Positions 6,651 to 12,292 of a stretch of 12,292 nucleotides of DNA are shown here, one piece after another. Numbering within the stretch: the stretch's first letter is position 1; each line of letters begins with the position of its first letter. The stretch is from NCBI GenBank assembly GCA_016791325.1, contig JAEUMU010000198.1:1-12292 (forward strand), written 5' to 3'. The notes below the pieces were generated by a model. It searched no databases and was not told the origin of the DNA. It saw only the letters and a list, made by a program, of their open reading frames with translations. This DNA is from Hyphomonadaceae bacterium (GTDB lineage: Bacteria; Pseudomonadota; Alphaproteobacteria; Caulobacterales; Aquidulcibacteraceae). Made by a program: the position numbers and the translations under genes.

Positions 6651-9356
6651 CTAGCCGCCGCTGGCTTCGCCCGTGGCGCCGCAGGCCGCGCACACGCCCG
6701 ATTGCTCCACCGTGAAATGGCCGCAGGCGCGGCAAGGCTCGGCGCGGTACCCGGGCGCGCGTGCGCGGGCGGGCGGGGCGGGCTTCGCGCCCTCGCGCGT
6801 CTCGCGTCCGCCGTCGCCGATTGGGCGCGGCCGCAGCACGACCAGATTGTCCGGCGCCGCGCCGCGCGCGAACCCGCGCGAAATCAACCGGGCGGCGCTT
6901 TCAGCATCCTGCGCATTCTTGCTGAGGCCGTCGCCGCGCGCGTCGAACGGATCGACATGCGCGAGATCGGCGCGCCCCAGATAGCTCACCGCCAACTCGC
7001 GGAAGATGTAGTCGAGGATCGAGGTGGCGTGGCGGATGGTGTCGTTGCCTTTCACCTCCCCCGCCGGCTCGAAGCGGGTGAACAGGAACGCGTCGACATA
7101 CTCCTCCAGCGGCACGCCATACTGCAGGCCGATGGAGATCGAGATGGCGAAATTGTTCATCAGCGAACGAAACGCCGCGCCCTCTTTGTGTAGATCGATG
7201 AAGATCTCGCCCAGCGCGCCGTCGTCATATTCGCCGGTGTGCAGATACACTTTGTGCCCGCCAACCACAGATTTCTGAATGTAGCCTTTGCGCCGCTCGG
7301 GCAGGCGGCGACGCTCATGGGGCGGCGGCGCCGCCGGCGTGCTCGGCGCAGCCGGCGCTTGCGCAATGGGGGCCGGCGCTTTGCTCTCCGGCTCCTCGTC
7401 GAACGCCAACGAAAGATCTATCGCCGGCGCCTCCATGACGATGCGCACAAGGCCCGCACCGCTCTCTCTCGCGCGCTCGACGACACCTTCGCGCGCGGCT
7501 GCGTCATGCAGCGTCAGCGCCAGCGCCGTGCGTGCGAACGGCGCGGCCGCCGCCGCCATCATGATTTGCGCGTCGGCGCTGATTTCGCGGGCGGCGGCGA
7601 GCGCGCGCTTGTCCGCGTCGCTTAGCATCGGCGCTGCCGAAAGATCGCTCGCGCCCATGCAATACGCTTCCGACGCGGCGATCTCGGCCTCGCTGAAGCC
7701 CAGCGTCATCAGCAGATCGCCGCGCTTGCCGGCCGCCACATCGGGGGGAAGCTTCAGCGTCTGCTCCAGCACGTCGGCGCCGATCACCAGCGGGTGCACC
7801 GCCGCGCGCAGGTTAAACGCATCGCGTGCGGCGTCTTCGATCGCCTCCAGCGCGGGTTCGCTCAGCCCCAGCGCCGCCAGCCGTTCGAGATTCACGCCCG
7901 GCGCGCCTTTCAGCGTGCGCCGGCCTTCGGCGTGCAGCGCGATCGCGGCGATTGCGTCTTCGTCATAGCCTAGCGCATTGAGGCCCACGCGCGCGTCCTC
8001 GCTCAGCACGCGGCCAAATCCGCCGTCGGCGCGCGCGCCAAACGCCACCGGCCCTGGCAGCGGCGCGAGCCCCGGCGCAGGCAAGTCCAAACGGCGCGCC
8101 GCAGCTTCATCGACTGCGAACGCAATGGTGATGGAAACGCGCAACCCTGCATTCTTTGGGCCGGGCAGGGTGCGGTAAATCTCTCTCGCACGCGCCGCGA
8201 TATCGCCTTCCAGCAGCTGCGCGGCGTCTCGCGCAGCTTTAACCGCGCCCTCTTCTTCGCGCTTGGCTTTGGGCCAATCGGGGTAGGCGCCCTTGGCTTG
8301 CGCCAGCGCCGCGCTTTCAGAAATCGCGCTTGCATGCGCGAGCGCGGCCACCGCGCGCGCCAAGGAGCGCGCCTCTGCGCTATCATACCTGAAGCCTTGG
8401 CGCATGATCAGCCCCGCCAAGCCTTCAAGCCTGATCGCGATCGCCCGGCGCCCGCCGCTTTCGCCGTGGGCGCCATCCAGCGCCCGCACCAAAGCGCGTA
8501 CGCCCGCTTCAAACGCGTTAATGGCGAAGCCCGCTTCGTCGGCGAACCGCGGCAGCGCCAAGCTCGCGGCGATCACGCTGGCCTCGCCGCTGGCGAACGC
8601 CGCCCCGCCAGGATCGAGTGCGCCATCCGCAAAGGCGATCACAGCATGTGCGCCCGCGCCCGGAGCCGCGATGGCGACGCGCTGGCGCGCGCGGGCCGCG
8701 CCCGCATCCAGCGCTGCTGCATATGCGCCGCGCGCCACGGCGCCGGAAAGCGCCGCCACGATGTCGCTGTCGGGCGCGCCGGCCAAACGCGCCGCGGCCG
8801 CTTTGCGCCGCACGCCGCCGTGATCGATGTTGAGCCCCGCGCGCACCGCTTCGATCGCCAGCTCGGCCAGCGCGCCATCCAATGCGCGCGCGCCGGCCGC
8901 CAGCGCGGCGCTTGCGCGCGTGCGCGCGCTTTCATCGGCCAGCAAATCAGAAGCACTTTCCGCTTCGGGGCGCACCAAGACGCTGGCGCCGCGCGCGCCA
9001 TCGGGATCGGCCAAGCGTGCGGCTGCGTCGATTGCGTCGAGCGCGGCGTGGCTTGGTGCGCCGGCGATGCCGATCTGGGCGCCCGCCGCCAGCAGCCCCT
9101 GCACCCGCGCGACCGCCTCCACCTCTGCGTCCGCGTCCTCAGGCCAGCGGATAAGCGCCGCCGAAACCGCCAATTCCGCCCCCGCCGAGGTCGCCGCCCG
9201 CAAGAGTGGCGGATCGAGCGCCACACGTTTCTCGCTCAGCAGCGCCAGCAACGCCCCCGCCAGCGCAGGGTCTTCGGCCCAGCCGCCAATGCGTCGCGCC
9301 GCCCGTGCAAGTGTTTCAGCGTCGGCGACGGCGTCATGATCGAAGCGCTGGCCCAT
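6651..9356 (-). CDS. NrdJ-like protein: degenerate class II ribonucleotide reductase paralogue with TSCPD domain and zinc ribbon
   Basis: This 901-residue protein (numbering below counts the TTG at 9359 as residue 1) ends like vitamin B12-dependent ribonucleotide reductase. Residues 685-800 ([20 protein letters not shown], then [32 protein letters not shown] and [14 protein letters not shown]) match the conserved C-terminal TSCPD-type domain of alphaproteobacterial NrdJ, and residues 876-893 form a CxxC-x10-CxxC zinc ribbon as at the NrdJ end. Upstream, several stretches keep the NrdJ outline, such as [17 protein letters not shown] (311-327), [14 protein letters not shown] (460-473), [19 protein letters not shown] (483-501) and [11 protein letters not shown]. 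However, C567 is the only cysteine before residue 876, so the thiyl-radical and reducing cysteines are missing, and the NPCSE and PTGTIG signatures are gone. Residues 1-270 are not recognised and are about 30% alanine in the first 200. Reductase activity is therefore unlikely. The ATG at 9356 has AGGGAGG five bases upstream, better than the adjacent TTG. Confidence 0.8.
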   Translation of the reverse strand: MGQRFDHDAVADAETLARAARRIGGWAEDPALAGALLALLSEKRVALDPPLLRAATSAGAELAVSAALIRWPEDADAEVEAVARVQGLLAAGAQIGIAGAPSHAALDAIDAAARLADPDGARGASVLVRPEAESASDLLADESARTRASAALAAGARALDGALAELAIEAVRAGLNIDHGGVRRKAAAARLAGAPDSDIVAALSGAVARGAYAAALDAGAARARQRVAIAAPGAGAHAVIAFADGALDPGGAAFASGEASVIAASLALPRFADEAGFAINAFEAGVRALVRALDGAHGESGGRRAIAIRLEGLAGLIMRQGFRYDSAEARSLARAVAALAHASAISESAALAQAKGAYPDWPKAKREEEGAVKAARDAAQLLEGDIAARAREIYRTLPGPKNAGLRVSITIAFAVDEAAARRLDLPAPGLAPLPGPVAFGARADGGFGRVLSEDARVGLNALGYDEDAIAAIALHAEGRRTLKGAPGVNLERLAALGLSEPALEAIEDAARDAFNLRAAVHPLVIGADVLEQTLKLPPDVAAGKRGDLLMTLGFSEAEIAASEAYCMGASDLSAAPMLSDADKRALAAAREISADAQIMMAAAAAPFARTALALTLHDAAAREGVVERARESGAGLVRIVMEAPAIDLSLAFDEEPESKAPAPIAQAPAAPSTPAAPPPHERRRLPERRKGYIQKSVVGGHKVYLHTGEYDDGALGEIFIDLHKEGAAFRSLMNNFAISISIGLQYGVPLEEYVDAFLFTRFEPAGEVKGNDTIRHATSILDYIFRELAVSYLGRADLAHVDPFDARGDGLSKNAQDAESAARLISRGFARGAAPDNLVVLRPRPIGDGGRETREGAKPAPPARARAPGYRAEPCRACGHFTVEQSGVCAACGATGEASGG

Positions 9357-9361
9357 CAAAG

Positions 9362-9368
9362 CCTCCCT
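9362..9368 (-). promoter_or_regulatory. Ribosome-binding site of the NrdJ-like gene
   Basis: AGGGAGG on the minus strand ends five bases before the ATG at 9356 and only two bases before the in-frame TTG at 9359. The spacing favours the ATG. Confidence 0.65.
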
Positions 9369-9403
9369 TTGGCCCGTCGAAGATAGGGCTTGCCTCTGCT
9401 TCG

Positions 9404-9452
9404 GATCAATATCTAGTATGCAACGAACGGGTTTTATCCCAAGATATTGTTT
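9404..9452 (-). promoter_or_regulatory. Putative tandem NrdR boxes over the promoter of the NrdJ-like gene
   Basis: Two AT-rich quasi-palindromes stand out in this GC-rich region: GATCAATATCTAGTAT at 9404-9419 and TCCCAAGATATTGTTT at 9437-9452. Against the general NrdR box ACACWATATATWGTGT I count 11 and 12 matches of 16. Each contains the same core, CAATATCTWG, in opposite orientation. They are 33 bp centre to centre, close to three helical turns; paired NrdR boxes are usually about 31-32 bp apart. On the minus strand a promoter-like TTGGGA (9442-9437) and CATACT (9420-9415), 16 bp apart, fall inside the two boxes, so a bound repressor would cover both promoter elements. NrdR represses reductase genes in response to ATP/dATP. 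Assignment is by eye. Confidence 0.5.
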
Positions 9453-9538
9453 CGCACCTGCACTGGACGGGCGGGGGGCGCTTCGCCATAGTGCGCGCCG
9501 CGCCGCAAAGCGGGCGTCCCGGAGTCACATAAAAGTCC

Positions 9539-9952
9539 ATGCTCACGCGCATCTTGACCTGGTGGAACGGCGCAACCCTTGGCGCGCTGTTTGATATCAA
9601 CCGCCGCGGGGCGTTCGTGGGCGAAGACGAGCAAGGCAACCGCTACTTCGAAGAGCGCCGCCCCAGCCTGGAAGGGCGCAAGCGGCGCTACGTGCTCTAT
9701 AAGGGGCTGGCCGAAGCATCGCGCGTGCCGCCCGATTGGCACGCTTGGATGCACCACATCAGCGAAGAGCCGCCAACGGTGCGTCCGCTGAAGCGCCAGC
9801 CGTGGGAGCAGCCCCACATCCCCAACCTTACCGGCACGGTGCGGGCTTATCGTCCGCGCGGCTCGCTGGCGCGTGGCGGCGTTAGGGCCCCGGCAACGGC
9901 TGATTATGAAGCATGGTCCCCAGATACGGATTCGGGCGGAGCACGCGATTGA
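9539..9952 (+). CDS. NADH:ubiquinone oxidoreductase subunit NDUFA12 homologue (complex I accessory subunit)
   Basis: NDUFA12 (B17.2) is an accessory subunit of respiratory complex I shared by mitochondria and alphaproteobacteria; it sits on the matrix/cytoplasmic side near the peripheral arm. The 137-residue product shows the family pattern: TWWNGATLGALFD (7-19), FVGEDEQGNRYFEER (26-40), a basic RRYVLYKG segment and the hallmark SRVPPDWHAWMHHISEEPP (61-79). The C-terminal 50 residues are proline- and arginine-rich and poorly structured, also typical. There is no signal peptide. The ATG at 9539 has only a distant GGAG. It opens a tight plus-strand unit, with the MlaD-like gene starting two bases after its stop. 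The main complex I genes are not in the window. Confidence 0.93.
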   Translation: MLTRILTWWNGATLGALFDINRRGAFVGEDEQGNRYFEERRPSLEGRKRRYVLYKGLAEASRVPPDWHAWMHHISEEPPTVRPLKRQPWEQPHIPNLTGTVRAYRPRGSLARGGVRAPATADYEAWSPDTDSGGARD

Positions 9953-9954
9953 CG

Positions 9955-10425
9955 ATGCACTTCGAACGTTGGGGCGAAACCATTCTGGGCGCCGTGGTCG
10001 CGCTGGTGGCGGTCGGCTTTTTTGCCTTCGCGGCCGCGCAAGCGGGGCAAACCTCCGGCGGCGGGTACGATCTGATCGCGCGTTTTAATCGCGTGGACGG
10101 CGTGGCCGTCGGCTCGGACGTGCGCGTTAGCGGCGTGAAGGTGGGCGTGGTGCGTTCGGTGGCGCTCGATCCCGCGACCTACATGGCCCAGCTCACGCTC
10201 AGCATTCAGAACGACGTGCAGATTCTCGATGATTCCACCGCGCGCATTGCTAGCGATGGGTTGCTGGGCGGCGCTTATGTCGCGATCGAACCTGCGGGGA
10301 TGGATGCGCTAGCGGCCGGCGGGGAAATTCCCAACACGCAGGGCTCGATCGATTTGCTCACTCTGTTCGCGAGCTTCGCGCAAGGCGCCAACAGCTCAAA
10401 CGCTTCAGCGGAAAGCCAACCATGA
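9955..10425 (+). CDS. MlaD family protein (MCE domain, lipid transport)
   Basis: MCE/MlaD proteins bind phospholipids on the periplasmic face of the inner membrane and work with an MlaE permease and MlaF ATPase to keep outer-membrane lipid asymmetry. The 156-residue product has one N-terminal membrane segment (about 9-29) followed by a single MCE domain at about 37-114: YDLIARFNRVDGVAVGSDVR, then VSGVKVGVVRSV and DGLLGGAYVAIEPAG. The tail is short, as in the MlaD subfamily rather than long Mce or PqiB proteins. The start at 9955 is preferred over an in-frame ATG at 9913, which would place a charged stretch before the membrane segment and overlap NDUFA12. The ATG lies two bases after the NDUFA12 stop, and the stop overlaps the next start (ATGA), so translation is probably coupled. 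mlaE and mlaF are absent here. Confidence 0.9.
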   Translation: MHFERWGETILGAVVALVAVGFFAFAAAQAGQTSGGGYDLIARFNRVDGVAVGSDVRVSGVKVGVVRSVALDPATYMAQLTLSIQNDVQILDDSTARIASDGLLGGAYVAIEPAGMDALAAGGEIPNTQGSIDLLTLFASFAQGANSSNASAESQP

Positions 10426-10790
10426 AACGCGCAGTGTTCGCAGCTTTGGTGATGTTCGCCGCCGCCGTCAGCCCAGCCTACGCGCAGCGCGCCGTGATCC
10501 GCGGCCTCGATAAGGTCACTGGCCATGCGCGCGATTACACGCTTTCAATCGGGCGGCCCACGCGCATCGGCACGCTCGAGGTGATTGCGCGCGCCTGCTA
10601 CAAGAGCAATCCGGAGGAAACCCCGGAAGTGCGCATCTTCGTCGATGTATTCGATCATCCGCCCGCCCGCGAAGGCGAAGAGGCCGAACGGCGCGACATC
10701 TTTCACGGTTGGTTGTTCGCTTCTAGCCCCTCGATCAGCGCCGTCGATCACCCCACGTACGATATCTGGGCTATCGATTGTCGCGCCTAA
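10422..10790 (+). CDS. DUF2155 family exported protein
   Basis: This 122-residue protein has a signal peptide (MKRAVFAALVMFAAAVSPAYA, cleavage before Q22). The mature part carries the DUF2155 pattern: IRGLDKVTGHARDYTLSIG, GTLEVIARACYKSNPEETPE, then FHGWLFASSPSISAVDHP and YDIWAIDC. The two cysteines C59 and C120 are the conserved pair and probably form a disulfide in the periplasm. The biochemical role of the family is unknown to me. Its ATG overlaps the mlaD-like stop by four bases. The order NDUFA12, MlaD-like, DUF2155 recurs in alphaproteobacteria as I recall it, often with aat nearby; aat is not present here. No other assignment is likely. Confidence 0.92.
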   Translation: MKRAVFAALVMFAAAVSPAYAQRAVIRGLDKVTGHARDYTLSIGRPTRIGTLEVIARACYKSNPEETPEVRIFVDVFDHPPAREGEEAERRDIFHGWLFASSPSISAVDHPTYDIWAIDCRA

Positions 10791-10825
10791 GCGCGTGCAA
10801 CGCCGCGGACTCGCACTAAACTATC

Positions 10826-10839
10826 CCCAAACGGGGAGG
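10826..10839 (+). promoter_or_regulatory. Ribosome-binding site, partly within a small hairpin
   Basis: GGGGAGG (10833-10839) is a strong ribosome-binding site five bases before the ATG at 10845. TCCCC just upstream can pair with GGGGA across a four-base loop, so the site may be partly masked in the mRNA. The stem is only 5 bp, so the effect may be nil. Confidence 0.3.
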
Positions 10840-10844
10840 AAGCC

Positions 10845-11249
10845 ATGCGCGTCATGGGCCACAATGTGCTCGCCATCATCGTCGCGGCGCTGGTTATCTA
10901 CGGCATTGAGTTCCTGATTTTCGCGGTGCTCATTTCGCCAGAGCAGTACATGGCGTTCACTGGCGTCAGCGCCGATCAGATGGCTGGAGGCCAAGCGCGC
11001 ATGCCCTTTGGCGTCGTGCCGCCCTTGCTGGCCGCCATTGGCCTTTCACTGGTGATCCGCTGGCGCGACAGGCCGGGTTTGATGGGCGGCCTCACCACCG
11101 CGCTGATGATGGCCGTGCTGTTCGCCTTCGGCACAAGCCTTTACGGCTACGTCTATGGCCCGCACGCGAGCGCCTACCTGCCAGTGAATCTCGGCCATTT
11201 CCTTGTGTGTTGGGGCGCGGCCGGCGCCATTCTGGGCGCGTGGAAATAA
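10845..11249 (+). CDS. Small integral membrane protein, probably DUF1761 family
   Basis: A 134-residue protein with four likely membrane segments at about 8-30, 55-72, 80-102 and 113-131. The layout resembles DUF1761: a first helix followed by a short amphipathic YMAFTG stretch, two central helices joined by a short basic turn (RWRDRPG), and a last helix ending GAAGAILGAWK. The match is by general pattern, so the family name is tentative; the function of that family is unknown. Two nearby ATGs exist; the first (10845) has a strong GGGGAGG ribosome-binding site and is preferred over the one at codon 4. It stands 54 bp after the DUF2155 stop and 60 bp before surE, so it may belong to either unit or be transcribed on its own. 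Confidence 0.65.
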   Translation: MRVMGHNVLAIIVAALVIYGIEFLIFAVLISPEQYMAFTGVSADQMAGGQARMPFGVVPPLLAAIGLSLVIRWRDRPGLMGGLTTALMMAVLFAFGTSLYGYVYGPHASAYLPVNLGHFLVCWGAAGAILGAWK

Positions 11250-11256
11250 GCCTGGT

Positions 11257-11292
11257 GCGCCGGCGGGTGGCTCTTGCCTTATCGCGCCGGCG
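11257..11292. repeat. Repeated GCGCCGGCG, possible hairpin upstream of surE
   Basis: GCGCCGGCG occurs at 11257-11265 and again at 11284-11292. Because GCGCCGGC is its own complement, the two copies can pair as an 8-bp GC stem with a 19-base loop, ending 17 bases before the surE start. No T-run follows, so a classic terminator is unlikely; attenuation or chance are both possible. Confidence 0.3.
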
Positions 11293-11309
11293 CTCTACTG
11301 CCTTCGTCC

Positions 11310-12095
11310 ATGCGCATTCTCTGCACCAATGATGACGGCATCCACGCTACCGGGCTCGCCGTCCTGGAAAAGATCGCCCGCCGCTTCAGCGACGATGTGT
11401 GGGTGATCGCGCCTGAGAGCGAACAATCCGGCGCCTCGCGCGCGCTTACGCTCACCGCGCCGATCCGTGTGCGCCAAGTTGAGGCCAAGCGCTTCGCCAT
11501 CACCGGCACCCCGACAGATTGCGTGCTGCTCGGCGTGGAGCATCTGATCGAGGGCGCGGCGCCTGATCTCGTGCTTTCCGGCGTCAATCGCGGCCAAAAC
11601 ATCGCCGAGGATGTGACGTTTTCCGGCACCATTGCCGGCGCCATGCAGGGCATGCAATTGGGCATTCCCGCGATTGCGCTTTCTCAGGCGCGTGGCTTTC
11701 GTAGTGTCGAAGCGCCGATCCCGTGGGAGACCGCCGAGGCTTTCGGCCCCGGCATCGTCGCCAAATTGCTGGAGCAGGGCTGGCCAAAAGACGTGCTGAT
11801 CAACGTCAATTTTCCCGATCTGCCGCCCGATCAGGTCAGCGAAGTCGAGGTGACGTCGCAAGGGCGCCGCGATCAGCACATCATCTATGCCGATAAGCGC
11901 ACCGATCCGCGTGGCGGATCGTATTTCTGGCTTGGCTTTCGCGGCCAGCTTTCCAACCCTCCGCAGGGCGCGGATTTGCGCGCCATCTATGAGGGGCGCA
12001 TTTCCGTCACGCCGCTGCACGTCGATCTCACGCATATGGAAACTGTGCATGCGCTGAAGGGCGTGCTCGGCGGCGCCCCGCCCAAGGCCAAGTGA
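11310..12095 (+). CDS. surE: 5'/3'-nucleotidase SurE
   Basis: SurE is a cytoplasmic metal-dependent nucleoside monophosphate and exopolyphosphate phosphatase linked to stress survival. The 261-residue product is full length. It has the N-terminal ILCTNDDG motif with N7, D8 and D9, S40 in [13 protein letters not shown], and N93 in SGVNRGQN, which together form the metal site, plus TGTPTDCV at about 65-72. The start at 11310 gives the canonical [10 protein letters not shown] opening; an upstream in-frame TTG would add 12 unlikely residues. There is no clear ribosome-binding site. pcm follows within a few bases, a very common pairing in proteobacteria, where both act in stationary-phase repair. 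Confidence 0.97.
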   Translation: MRILCTNDDGIHATGLAVLEKIARRFSDDVWVIAPESEQSGASRALTLTAPIRVRQVEAKRFAITGTPTDCVLLGVEHLIEGAAPDLVLSGVNRGQNIAEDVTFSGTIAGAMQGMQLGIPAIALSQARGFRSVEAPIPWETAEAFGPGIVAKLLEQGWPKDVLINVNFPDLPPDQVSEVEVTSQGRRDQHIIYADKRTDPRGGSYFWLGFRGQLSNPPQGADLRAIYEGRISVTPLHVDLTHMETVHALKGVLGGAPPKAK

Positions 12096-12106
12096 GTGTT
12101 GCGCCC

Positions 12107-12292
12107 ATGATCGATCCCGCCCGTCTCATGCGCTTCATTCTGGAGATGCGCCAAAGCGGGGTCACTGATCCGCGCGTCCTCGCCGCGCTTGAGCGCACGC
12201 CGCGCGCGCACTACGCGCCGCAGCATCTGGCCGGCCTTGCGCTCGATGATGTCGGGCTGCCGCTGCCGCATGCACAAACTATGACCAAGCCT
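12107..12292 (+). CDS. pcm: Protein-L-isoaspartate O-methyltransferase, N-terminal part (truncated by window edge)
   Basis: Pcm methylates isoaspartyl residues in damaged proteins with S-adenosylmethionine, starting their repair in the cytoplasm. The 62 visible residues include the family's opening helix (RLMRFILEMRQSGVTDPRVL), the ALERTPRAHYAP stretch and LPLPHAQTMTKP, the equivalent of the usual GQTISQP substrate loop; methionine-threonine-lysine at this place is a variant but within the range I know. The SAM-binding motifs lie beyond the right edge. The start is uncertain: the ATG at 12107 lacks a ribosome-binding site, while a GTG at 12092 would overlap the surE stop (GTGA) and add five residues. 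The position right after surE supports the identification. Confidence 0.88.
   Translation, partial: MIDPARLMRFILEMRQSGVTDPRVLAALERTPRAHYAPQHLAGLALDDVGLPLPHAQTMTKP

Noticed and set aside
9357..9359. TTG as start of the NrdJ-like gene
   Set aside because: Only two bases separate it from the AGGGAGG ribosome-binding site; the adjacent ATG has proper spacing.
8298..9386. 362-codon plus-strand frame opposite the NrdJ-like gene
   Set aside because: Arginine-rich, low-complexity product with no domain; a shadow of the real minus-strand gene, which has a good ribosome-binding site and recognisable C-terminus.
10791..10844. Terminator after the DUF2155 gene
   Set aside because: The only hairpin is the 5-bp TCCCC/GGGGA stem over the next ribosome-binding site; no T-run.

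Overview
The window is a GC-rich stretch of ordinary chromosome from an alphaproteobacterium, most likely a Caulobacterales/Hyphomonadaceae-type organism (inference from gene content, not from a marker tree). The clues are a bacterial NDUFA12 homologue followed by an orphan MCE/MlaD protein and a DUF2155 protein, an alphaproteobacterial-style AspRS, rnd and aspS as near neighbours, and a surE-pcm pair. I see no insertion sequence, phage gene, CRISPR array, tRNA or rRNA.

Layout. (1) 3-662, plus strand: C-terminal end of a TPR-type protein cut by the left edge; its stop codon overlaps that of rnd. (2) 3503-659, minus strand: a probable operon of a 16-codon leader ORF, a YedK/HMCES-type abasic-site protein, a membrane-anchored metallo-beta-lactamase-fold hydrolase and ribonuclease D, linked by a TGATG junction, an ATGA junction and a 54-bp gap. 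(3) 3657-5459, plus strand: aspS, divergent from that operon. (4) 9356-5462, minus strand: a 901-residue protein that looks like a decayed class II (B12-dependent) ribonucleotide reductase, followed by two tandem exported pentapeptide-repeat proteins. (5) 9539-10790, plus strand: NDUFA12, mlaD-like and DUF2155 genes packed as one operon. (6) 10845-12292, plus strand: a small membrane protein (DUF1761-like), surE, and the start of pcm, cut by the right edge.

The most unusual object is the NrdJ-like protein. Its C-terminal third keeps the TSCPD-type domain and a zinc ribbon of NrdJ, while the region that should hold the radical chemistry keeps only the outline of the fold and has lost the cysteines and the signature loops. 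Its promoter region carries two AT-rich palindromic boxes, 33 bp centre to centre, that resemble a tandem NrdR operator. Together these suggest a catalytically dead reductase paralogue still under deoxynucleotide-dependent control. The two pentapeptide proteins downstream share an identical 19-repeat geometry and an identical cysteine cap pattern. All family calls rest on recognition of motifs by eye; no database search or alignment was run.
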